From positions 248,001 to 312,000 of the forward strand of contig JADJAH010000006.1 in the NCBI GenBank assembly GCA_016704345.1: a stretch of 64,000 bases of DNA, written 5' to 3'. This DNA comes from Ignavibacteria bacterium (GTDB taxonomy: Bacteria; Bacteroidota; Ignavibacteria; Tepidaquicellales; Tepidaquicellaceae). This document shows, one piece after another, positions 56,906-64,000 of the stretch (its first letter is position 1; every line of letters starts with the position of its first letter). Below the pieces are notes generated by a model, which was not told the origin of the DNA, searched no databases, and worked only from the letters and a program-made list of their open reading frames with translations. The translations under genes and the position numbers were made by a program.

Positions 56906-57672
56906 TGAACTTTTTTAGCACTTCCCGGGATCTTAAGTTTGTATTGCATCTTCCCTGGATTGAGATTTTCAATTTTGTAATTTACCCAGACATATTGCTT
57001 CTCTTTCGGTCTTGTCAATGTGATCTTTTTGGGGAAATAGATCCCGTCACTTTCATAAAATTCATCGTATGTTATCTCAAGCTTCATCTTCCCGTTGATA
57101 TCGTAACTCTGGATCCGGGTTATATAAAATGCTTCAGTATCTATCCAATAACGATTCGTAGTTGCACCTGCTTTCTGTTCAAGAAGATACTCGTTCTCTC
57201 CTCTTGAGATCTTGTAGTCGGAAGTGTCTTTGTTTGTGATCATGAAACTGCCGGACAATGCATTTAAGAGATCATCAAATTCAACTTTCATCTTCAGAAT
57301 AATTCCAAGATTTCTTTGGGTGGACGGACCTCGTATGACCTTATTGTCCGTCGCGTTGTAGTAAACAAATTCATTTCGAGTAACAAGAACATCAGCAATA
57401 TCAATGCCGAAGGGTCCTTCAATCTTAGTGTACAGACTATCTGGCCTGCTAATGCTAACTGTAAGTGAACCGGTATTTGAAAGCGTTGGCGAATCGATCG
57501 AGATTTCTCCCTCGGCATTAAGGGACAACAATCTGCCGGCATTCTCATTTACCTTTCTTGCCAAGTCCGCAAAAGTTATCGAACCATTATTCGTTATTTC
57601 AGGCGCTGAAGTGCATGATGTAATTGATACCGCGAGAATTAGAAGCAGCAAATAATGAGTTACGTGCTTCAT
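56899..57672 (-). CDS. DUF4292-like outer-surface lipoprotein
   Basis: About 257 residues starting at the ATG at 57672, which overlaps the stop of the upstream gene by 4 bases (ATGA). Lipoprotein signal HYLLLLILAVSITSC with the Cys near residue 19. The mature region (LNAEGEISIDSPTLSNTGSL, RPDSLYTKIEGPFGIDIAD, TDNKVIRGPS, KLEITYDEFYESDGIYFPKKI) has the pattern of LolA/LolB-like lipid-binding half-barrels and DUF4292 proteins of Bacteroidota. Placed among lipid A genes, it may take part in lipoprotein or LPS traffic. That role is inference. Confidence 0.75.
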   Translation of the reverse strand: MKHVTHYLLLLILAVSITSCTSAPEITNNGSITFADLARKVNENAGRLLSLNAEGEISIDSPTLSNTGSLTVSISRPDSLYTKIEGPFGIDIADVLVTRNEFVYYNATDNKVIRGPSTQRNLGIILKMKVEFDDLLNALSGSFMITNKDTSDYKISRGENEYLLEQKAGATTNRYWIDTEAFYITRIQSYDINGKMKLEITYDEFYESDGIYFPKKITLTRPKEKQYVWVNYKIENLNPGKMQYKLKIPGSAKKVQW

Positions 57673-58352
57673 ACTAAAACTTTGCATTCGCTTATGAATC
57701 TCTTTATGATGTTAGCGGAAAATATATCCTCGGGGTCAGATCTTTCAGGGTGCCATTGAATGCCAAGCAGGAATGGTTTCCCAGTTTTGTCTTCATATTC
57801 CATTCCTTCAACAATGCCGTCAACAGACCGCGCATTCGGAGTTAAACCATTTCCCATCCGGTCGACTGCCTGATGATGATAACTGTTTACAATTCCGGAA
57901 GTGACACCGGTAATTTCGTGTAATAGAGAACCTTCAAAGATTCTTATTTCATGAAATAGCGGTTCGCTCTGTATGATCTTTGAATGATCAGTTCCCCTTT
58001 GGTCTTTAATATCAAATATAAGACTCCCGAAAAAGTACACATTCATTACCTGCATCCCTCTGCAGATGCCAAGCACGGGCCTGCCTGTTGAAACTGCCAT
58101 CTCGAGAATTTTGAGTTCAAAGCCGTCACGCTCTGGATTGTATGTGCCCTTTGTTTCTGCAGTGTCCCAGTCGCAGTAAATTTCGGGATATATATCAACA
58201 CCGCCGGTAAGGATCAAACCGCTGCACTTCTCAAAATCCTTGAACCCATCTTCGCTCATTTTATAATCAAGTACTTTGTACTCTACGCCAAAATGATCGA
58301 GCCAAACACAATATAAATGGAAATTAGTGTCGGTCTTCGAAATTCCAATCAT
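57669..58352 (-). CDS. Class I glutamine amidotransferase, peptidase C26 family (PuuD-like)
   Basis: 227 residues. The family motifs are LILTGGVDIYPEIY, the nucleophile Cys in VLGICRGMQVMNV, VNSYHHQAVDRMGNGL and the catalytic His/Glu in GIQWHPERSDPED. Members hydrolyse gamma-glutamyl amides such as gamma-glutamyl-GABA. The real substrate here is unknown, and its place between lpxK and a lipoprotein gene gives no pathway. It overlaps both neighbours by 4 bases (ATGA). Confidence 0.9.
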   Translation of the reverse strand: MIGISKTDTNFHLYCVWLDHFGVEYKVLDYKMSEDGFKDFEKCSGLILTGGVDIYPEIYCDWDTAETKGTYNPERDGFELKILEMAVSTGRPVLGICRGMQVMNVYFFGSLIFDIKDQRGTDHSKIIQSEPLFHEIRIFEGSLLHEITGVTSGIVNSYHHQAVDRMGNGLTPNARSVDGIVEGMEYEDKTGKPFLLGIQWHPERSDPEDIFSANIIKRFISECKVLV

Positions 58353-59398
58353 AATCCAGCCGCCTTGTCAATTTTGTTTGTAAGCTTTCTCAAATCTGTT
58401 TCTATTTTTAAATTGATTTTTAGATAACACAGATCAAACTCATCTGTGAATTTTCCCAGCTTAACAAGCTTAATGAAATCCTTATGAGTTGTAACAAACA
58501 TTTCATTTCCTGTATACTTTTGTGTTATCCTATCGAAGTCTGCTTCCGTATACTCATGATGATCTTCAAATCCTATGCTATCAACAATCTCAATCCCCAT
58601 GTTCATTGCAGACATGAAGAAGGACTCATTATCTGCGAGGCCGGAAAAGAGAATTACTTTTTTATCAAGATGTTGCAAAATAACGTTTTCTTCATCGACA
58701 AAGTATTCTGAATTATATCTTAATGTTAAGTGGTCTTTTCCCGATTTCACAATGAACGGAACAGCCGGCAGTTTGCTTCCTTTGTTATTTTGAATAATGA
58801 GATCTGCTCTTTTAAGGCCTGAGATACATTCCCTAAGATTTCCAGAAGGGATAGTAAATTTGTGTGATAATGAATCACAGAAATAATCTTCCGCATTCAC
58901 AAGTACAATATCAAGATTGCGCCAAAGCTTTCGGTGTTGGAATGCATCATCAAGAACTATCACATCTACATCAAACTCTCTCAGCACAGCATCTATTGCC
59001 TTACTTCTGTCTGCCCCTGCCGCGACAACAAATTTACCTTTGTGATTCCTAATGAGCTCTTCTGAGATCATCATAAGTTCATCTCCGGATTCGGTGACAT
59101 CCAATAAGATTCTATCTCCATCACAAACGATCATCGGCTTTGATGTTCTGCGCTTGTAACCGCGGGATACGACTGCAACTTTTCTGTTCTTTCCTATCAG
59201 GTATTCTGCAATCAAAATTGTCAGGGGGCTCTTGCCAGTTCCACCGGTAGTTATGTTACCAACCGATATCACAGGTATTTGTTTTCGAGCACTTGAAAAC
59301 AATTTTATTTCATAGAAGAAATTTCTAACTGACATTATTCCGGAATATGCCAAAGAGAAAGGTATTAACACTGATCTTATTATTCTGTTCCTTCTCAT
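58349..59398 (-). CDS. lpxK: Tetraacyldisaccharide 4'-kinase
   Basis: Phosphorylates the 4' position of the lipid A disaccharide at the inner membrane. 349 residues. N-terminal hydrophobic helix with SLAYSGIMSVRNFFYE, Walker A VGNITTGGTGKSPLTI, VAVVSRGYKRRT, GDELMMISEE and the VIVLDDAFQHRKL motif with the catalytic Asp region. C-terminal GFEDHHEYTEADFD is also typical. It is downstream of lpxB in the same operon, with a 3-base gap after the acyltransferase gene. Confidence 0.95.
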   Translation of the reverse strand: MRRNRIIRSVLIPFSLAYSGIMSVRNFFYEIKLFSSARKQIPVISVGNITTGGTGKSPLTILIAEYLIGKNRKVAVVSRGYKRRTSKPMIVCDGDRILLDVTESGDELMMISEELIRNHKGKFVVAAGADRSKAIDAVLREFDVDVIVLDDAFQHRKLWRNLDIVLVNAEDYFCDSLSHKFTIPSGNLRECISGLKRADLIIQNNKGSKLPAVPFIVKSGKDHLTLRYNSEYFVDEENVILQHLDKKVILFSGLADNESFFMSAMNMGIEIVDSIGFEDHHEYTEADFDRITQKYTGNEMFVTTHKDFIKLVKLGKFTDEFDLCYLKINLKIETDLRKLTNKIDKAAGL

Positions 59399-59401
59399 GC
59401 T

Positions 59402-59983
59402 TTACATTTCTTCAGCAAGCGCTTGCTTGAAGTTATCGAGCTCATCTCCATCAAGTTTAGCTGAATAATATACCGGTGAACCAAAAGTAATTCTGCAATT
59501 TGAGAATGGAAGCGGTACTTCAAAATGATCCCAGCTCCTCTCAAGAATCTTCCTCGACATGTATTCGATCTTCATCGGAACTATGGGAATGTTATTCTCC
59601 AAAGAAAGCAAGAGTGCTCCATTTTTTAAATAGCCGGCCGGTCCGCGTGGTCCATCTGGAGTGATTACACCTGAATGACTTTTGCTTATGAATGCTGAGA
59701 GTTCTTTCAGAGCAGCTTTACCACCAGCTGAACTTGAGCCGCGAAACAGATTATATCCCCAACTTGTCAACAGTATTGACAAAAGTTCGCCATCCTTACT
59801 CATAGATACAAGAGCTCCCGGATTTAACTTCCTGAGTGCCCACCACCCGCCGAGCATCTTTCCGTGCCAAAAAATGTAAACAGCATTCTCGGGAATCTCA
59901 TGCTTGTAAATCATTTTTATCTTCATTGATTTCATCAGTAGTGTGACCAACCGCGGGGCAAGATATTCAGCAAGCCGCTTCAT
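59402..59983 (-). CDS. Lysophospholipid acyltransferase-like protein (DUF374)
   Basis: 193 residues from the ATG at 59983, which overlaps the lpxB stop by 4 bases (ATGA). Family landmarks are YIFWHGKMLGGWWAL, ALVSMSKDGELLSILLTSWG, the FRGSSSAGGKAAL block and GVITPDGPRGPAG. DUF374 proteins are distant LpxL/PlsC-type relatives found beside lipid A genes, and it may acylate a lipid A or related precursor. A TTG 24 bases upstream is in frame but would enlarge the overlap. Confidence 0.88.
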   Translation of the reverse strand: MKRLAEYLAPRLVTLLMKSMKIKMIYKHEIPENAVYIFWHGKMLGGWWALRKLNPGALVSMSKDGELLSILLTSWGYNLFRGSSSAGGKAALKELSAFISKSHSGVITPDGPRGPAGYLKNGALLLSLENNIPIVPMKIEYMSRKILERSWDHFEVPLPFSNCRITFGSPVYYSAKLDGDELDNFKQALAEEM

Positions 59984-61114
59984 GAATTGCAACCTGCGAG
60001 GCAGCAAATCTTCATCGCTGCTGTTTGGGAGGCATTCATGCTTCCAAGAATCTCCCTCAACAGTTTGAACTCTTTCTGCATTTTTTGTGAATAGTCCTTA
60101 TCATCAATAATTCTCGAAGCTTCGGATAAGATATTTTCTGTTGTCATATCTTGCTGCAGATATTCTTTTACGGCCGGTTTGTCAAGAAGTAAATTGACAA
60201 TGGATATGTACTTAACTTCAACAAGATTCTTACCGATGAAATAGTTAACAGGACTGGTCTTATAAACTACCAGGAATGGAGTTCCAATCAAAGCACATTC
60301 AAGCGTTGAAGTCCCGGATTTGGTAATGACAAGCTCGGAATTTAATATAGAAAGATAGTTAGCATCAGGATCTTGGGGTTTATGAATGAGTTGAAATTTT
60401 TCAACTCCTTCAAAACTTTTGTAATAATCTTCGTCAAGGTGTGGTGTACAAAGTATTTTGATCTCACAATCATATTTGGAATCCAGCAAGTTAGCCGCTT
60501 TGATCATCTCGGGAAGGATTGATTCAACTTCACCTTTCCTGCTCCCGGGTAATAAACTGATACGGGTCTTTTCAGAACTTATTCTATTATGTCCGGAGAG
60601 GAAAGAATTGATCCGCGTAATTAAAGGGTGCCCAACATATGCCGACTCCATTCCTTCTTTTTTTGAAAAATGGAACTTCAAATGGGAAAACAACAAGCAG
60701 CAGATCTAACATTTTTTTCATACTCTTAATTCTGCTCTTGTGCCACGCCCAGACCTGTGGGGCAATGTAATAGACTATCTTCCCTCTGTAAAACTTTCCG
60801 ATTGTTTGTGCAATTCTCAGATTGAATCCCGGGAAGTCCACAAGTATTACAACAGTCGGATCTTGCTTTCGGATAGCTTCAACCGTGAGTCCCATTATTC
60901 TGCGAATAGCTGAGAAGTTCTTAACAACAGAAGTGAAGCCGATGAAGTTGACTTCATTAATATCAAAGATTGTATTCACCCCTGATGCCCTCATTTCTTT
61001 TCCACCAATACCGGAGAATTTAGAACCCGGACAAATATCAGAGATAGCTCTTACAAGACTTGATGCATGAAGGTCTCCTGAAGCCTCGCCGGCTATGATG
61101 AAAAAGTCCGGCAT
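59980..61114 (-). CDS. lpxB: Lipid-A-disaccharide synthase, frameshifted
   Basis: Joins UDP-diacylglucosamine and lipid X to form the lipid A disaccharide. Motifs in order: FFIIAGEASGDLHA, GIGGKEMRASG, VDFPGFNLRIA, YIAPQVWAWHKSR, AYVGHPL, SLLPGSRKGEV, ITKSGTSTLECAL and TPFLVVYK. The frame is broken by one extra base in a run of seven (plus-strand T 60658-60664). Removing it gives FEVPFFKKEGMESAYVGHPL and 377 residues, the normal length. The ATG at 61114 is preferred because LpxB starts directly with the AGEASGD segment. It is the first lipid A gene of the operon. Confidence 0.93.
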
Positions 61115-61179
61115 GATGAGCTCATTTGATTTAAACTTTTGTATGGAAAACTTAAGTGTTTTTCTGTAGGATAATAAAC

Positions 61180-62538
61180 TCAACTCAAGATGCCCTCAGC
61201 AGCTTCTTCACCTGAATTAACTGCTCCTTCCATGAATCCCTGCCAGTCAGCAAGATGTTCACCCGCAAAGAAAATATTTCCCGTTTTTTCTTTTATGACA
61301 GGCATGACAGAGAACCATTGTCCTTTCCCATAAAGTGCATAAGCACCTTTTGAATATTCATCACCACCCCAGTAATAATTTATGTTGTCAAGAACGTACT
61401 TCTTTATGTCACCGGCAGGTAGTTCAAGTGAGGCTGCTACAGTGTTTATCCTTTGATCTTTATTCATTCTCGAAAACATGTCAGCCTTGTCACCAATGGA
61501 ATACGAAATCAGAACACCGTTTTGTTTCTTCTGATTTTTTGTTGCATGATAGAAGTAATGAGAGAACGTATCTGAAAGTATGCTGTAACCGTCTTCATCC
61601 CAAAATCTCTCACTGAAAACTGTTGCGCATTTGTTGATCCTTGCGTACTGAAGAGAGTTTATTGCTTCAATCTTATCTTGCGGAAGGACAGGATCCCAGT
61701 TTATTTTCATCAGCGAGTAAGTCGGAACAGTACAAACAAGATAATCACATTCGAAGTTGTCACCGCTGTCGCACTGAACATTGATTCCGTTGCCATGTTT
61801 TACAGATAACACTTTAGTTCCTAATCGTATATTTGATGCTCCGAGATCATTAGCTAGCGCTTCGGTAATCAGTCCGTTTCCACCCTTTGCTTTGAAATCC
61901 ATTTCATTGTTTTCACTGGATTCAGCATACTCAGCAAGAGCCGCATAGGCTGATACGAATCTGATCGACTCGCCAAAGTCCGTGCTGTCAGCATATTCCC
62001 TGATATCAAGGTCCTTGTCAGAAATTCCATTGTTCACAAGGTATCTCCACCAGTCCATCTTGTCGAGCTTCTTCTTATCCTGTTCATTCATCTTTGCATA
62101 TCCTTCAATGATCCTGTCAAACTTCTCCTTCCATTCAGGACTATAATTCCATTCACCCGGTTTGTAAAACTTGTTGTCATAAATCAGTCTGTCGCGGAAC
62201 GTATTGTCTTCAATCTCTATTCCGTACTTCTTACAGATATCAATGACTCTATTATGTGACGCGCCAATCCATTCCGCACCAAGTTCTATGACAAGATCTG
62301 AATTCGCTTCGGGGCGGTATGAGAAAACTCTTCCCCCGACTCTTTTTCTTGCTTCGATTACGGTGACATCGAAACCGTTGTTCTTAAGCATTAAGGCGCA
62401 CGACAAGCCGGCGAAACCTGCGCCAATAATTACCACTTTCTTTTTTGAGAAGAAATTTAAGCCGAATGACTTTGCAGGCAGAGCAGAAGCAGCTGCAATC
62501 AAAGAGGCTTGCTTGAGAAATTCTCGTCTGGTGGTCAT
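61180..62538 (-). CDS. Tat-exported flavin monoamine oxidase-family protein
   Basis: 452 residues. The N-terminus is a twin-arginine signal (MTTRREFLKQASLIAAASA), so export in folded form with cofactor is expected. FAD dinucleotide-binding VVIIGAGFAGLSCALML and the following VIEARKRVGGRVFSY and ELGAEWIGASH are the amine-oxidase start. C-terminal FAGEHLADWQGFMEGAVNSG is the FAD-contacting end motif. Substrates in this family range from amines to carotenoid- or protoporphyrin-like compounds; none can be named. It lies 65 bases before lpxB and may be the first gene of that operon. Confidence 0.88.
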   Translation of the reverse strand: MTTRREFLKQASLIAAASALPAKSFGLNFFSKKKVVIIGAGFAGLSCALMLKNNGFDVTVIEARKRVGGRVFSYRPEANSDLVIELGAEWIGASHNRVIDICKKYGIEIEDNTFRDRLIYDNKFYKPGEWNYSPEWKEKFDRIIEGYAKMNEQDKKKLDKMDWWRYLVNNGISDKDLDIREYADSTDFGESIRFVSAYAALAEYAESSENNEMDFKAKGGNGLITEALANDLGASNIRLGTKVLSVKHGNGINVQCDSGDNFECDYLVCTVPTYSLMKINWDPVLPQDKIEAINSLQYARINKCATVFSERFWDEDGYSILSDTFSHYFYHATKNQKKQNGVLISYSIGDKADMFSRMNKDQRINTVAASLELPAGDIKKYVLDNINYYWGGDEYSKGAYALYGKGQWFSVMPVIKEKTGNIFFAGEHLADWQGFMEGAVNSGEEAAEGILS

Positions 62539-62702
62539 AAAATTTTATTTGTTTGTAAAATAGTTATTTGATCAATCTTTATAAACACATTCATTCAAGT
62601 TCAGCCAGAGTTCAAGCTAAAGTAGACAGTTGCATCAGTGGAATTCATGGAAATTAAAGATGCAGAATTTTTACATACAAAGTTGAGTTATTCAAATGTA
62701 AA

Positions 62703-63791
62703 TTGCTCTCAATTAAAATTGTCTCATTGCCAAGCATTAAACAAGTAACATGCCTTTCACTCGATCACAAAGCTCCACAATCTGAACTTAAGAAACTTGC
62801 AGAAAGGACTTTTGCCGGCTCATTCAGTGATCTGGACCGGCTTCTCGAATCTTTTGATAACTCTGAAATCAAGGAGCGAAATCTTTGTGTGCCTGTAGAA
62901 TATTTTGGAAAACATTCATCCTTCAAACAAAGAAATGACGAATATGTGCAACTTGCTACTGAACTTACATCTGAATCAGTAAGCGCTTGCCTTGAGAATT
63001 GCGGCATAGGTAAAGATGAAGTAACTGATTTTATTTTTGTTTCGAGTACCGGTCTTTCTACTCCGAGCATTGATGCGCTGGTTGTAAACAAGCTAAAGCT
63101 TAATCAGAACATTACCAGAATTCCTTTATGGGGTCTAGGTTGTGCAGGAGGAGTTGCCGGAATTTCGCTTGCAAACAAGATAGCATCTGCAAACCCCGAG
63201 GCAAAAGTTATTGTTGCTGCTACAGAGTTGTGCTCACTGACATTCATAAGAAATGATAATTCAAAAAGTAATCTTATTGCCACCGGACTATTCTCTGACG
63301 GCATTGCTTCTGCTCTGGTCTGTGGCGATAAAGTAGCTGAAAAAATTAACGGAAGTTTTGATCTTCGATTTGTTGATTCAAGAAGTAAGTTGTATTACGA
63401 TTCTATTGACGTGATGGGTTGGGAAATAATTGAAGAAGGATTTAAGGTGGTGTTCTCCAGAGACATACCCAATATTGTATCTATGAAAGTGAAAGATGAT
63501 GTATTGGCGTTTATTGCTTCAAATAATCTGTCAGTTTCTGACATCAGCAATTTCATAGTCCATCCGGGCGGTGTAAAAGTAATTGATGCTTATGTTAAAT
63601 CTCTGGGGATCAGGAATGATCAGTTCAAAAATACCAGAACAGTGCTTCAGAACTTCGGTAATATGTCGAGCGCAACTGTTCTGTATGTGCTAAATGAATT
63701 CAGCGTAAACGGGTTTGAGAAAGGTATGAGTCTTATGGCTTCACTTGGTCCCGGATTTACAAGCGAAATGTTGTTACTTGAATCCCATTAA
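62703..63791 (+). CDS. Type III polyketide synthase (chalcone/alkylpyrone synthase family)
   Basis: Homodimeric thiolase-fold enzyme making pyrones or resorcinols from an acyl-CoA and malonyl-CoA. The catalytic Cys is in PLWGLGCAGGVAGIS, the His in NFIVHPGGVKV and the Asn in LQNFGNMSSATVLYVL. About 360 residues, the family length. There is no ATG near the N-terminus. TTG codons at 62703 and 62727 are the candidates, and the later one gives a family-like MPSIKQVT start. The next gene resembles isoprenylcysteine carboxyl methyltransferases, the arrangement of bpsA-bpsB in Bacillus, where the second enzyme O-methylates the alkylpyrone. The 164-base gap before it shows no clear promoter. Confidence 0.9.
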   Translation: MLSIKIVSLPSIKQVTCLSLDHKAPQSELKKLAERTFAGSFSDLDRLLESFDNSEIKERNLCVPVEYFGKHSSFKQRNDEYVQLATELTSESVSACLENCGIGKDEVTDFIFVSSTGLSTPSIDALVVNKLKLNQNITRIPLWGLGCAGGVAGISLANKIASANPEAKVIVAATELCSLTFIRNDNSKSNLIATGLFSDGIASALVCGDKVAEKINGSFDLRFVDSRSKLYYDSIDVMGWEIIEEGFKVVFSRDIPNIVSMKVKDDVLAFIASNNLSVSDISNFIVHPGGVKVIDAYVKSLGIRNDQFKNTRTVLQNFGNMSSATVLYVLNEFSVNGFEKGMSLMASLGPGFTSEMLLLESH

Positions 63792-63812
63792 GCAAATTCA
63801 GAACAAGATAAG

Positions 63813-64000
63813 ATGACTTTGTTCATTGCAGTAATCTTGATACTTATTGTTCAGAGATTGATAGAACTCAGGATCTCTTCCCGTAACTACAAAGTATTGA
63901 TACGGGAAGGTGGTGTTGAATACGGACGTGAGCACTATAAATACATTGTGATGCTTCATACATTGTTTATTATTACAATGATCTTTGAGTATCTGATGAG
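63813..64000 (+). CDS. Isoprenylcysteine carboxyl methyltransferase-like membrane protein, truncated by window edge
   Basis: The first 62 codons of a membrane protein (MTLFIAVILILIVQRLIELR, then EGGVEYGREHYKYIVMLHTL and IITMIFEYLM). The RxxE and EYGREHYxxxVxLH pattern is that of ICMT-like/YpbQ proteins. It begins 21 bases after the type III polyketide synthase stop, so it is probably its cotranscribed O-methyltransferase. The gene continues past base 64000. Confidence 0.8.
   Translation, partial: MTLFIAVILILIVQRLIELRISSRNYKVLIREGGVEYGREHYKYIVMLHTLFIITMIFEYLM

Noticed and set aside
62647..62748. 33-residue ATG frame just before the polyketide synthase
   Set aside because: Too short, unlike any known leader peptide, and overlapping the more plausible TTG starts in another frame.

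Overview
The window is an AT-rich bacterial chromosome segment, most probably from the Ignavibacteria/Chlorobi side of the Bacteroidota. The evidence is the many secreted proteins ending in a type IX secretion (T9SS) type A sorting domain with a YPNPFNP motif. Other pointers are lipid A, MEP-pathway and beta-carotene ketolase genes, mixed translation signals (some good Shine-Dalgarno sites, many A-rich leaders, many TTG starts) and a few TAnnTTTG promoter-like boxes. No phage, IS element, CRISPR array, rRNA or integrase was found.

Layout. 0-3 kb: a UDP-glucuronate decarboxylase-like epimerase and a secreted BNR/YCF48-type protein with a dockerin-like C-terminus. 3.2-9.8 kb: queF converging on a five-gene Yej-type peptide ABC transporter operon. 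10.2-13.7 kb: two T9SS cargo proteins, one of them a PQQ-type sugar dehydrogenase. 13.8-20.1 kb: housekeeping genes (GTP-PEPCK, AI-2E-family membrane protein, queC, a CoA-transferase, murB). 20.4-40.5 kb: an island of nine co-directional secreted surface proteins built from a small set of shuffled domains, most of the genes followed by their own terminator. 40.6-46.9 kb: tRNA-Ser, rseP, dxr, a TlpA-like lipoprotein, an anti-sigma/ECF sigma pair, tRNA-His, tRNA-Asn and crtW. 47-54.3 kb: a plus-strand operon xseA-xseB-dxs-lipoprotein-miaB-acyltransferase-heptosyltransferase. 54.3-62.5 kb: a tightly overlapping minus-strand operon with lpxB, an LPLAT, lpxK, a C26 amidotransferase, a DUF4292-like lipoprotein, a GT2, ribD, ribE and a small unknown gene. 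The right edge holds a type III polyketide synthase followed by a truncated isoprenylcysteine-methyltransferase-like gene.

Two themes stand out. First, the surface-protein island uses two different C-terminal modules, the T9SS type A domain and a separate dockerin-like module. These are attached interchangeably to the same N-terminal domains, and one 191-residue C-terminal block occurs three times with exactly the same length. Second, at least eleven genes, including ones normally essential such as lpxB and rseP, are split by single-base indels, mostly in homopolymers. Correcting each by one base gives a protein of the family's normal length. These are most simply explained as sequence errors, so the affected genes are annotated here as single loci.
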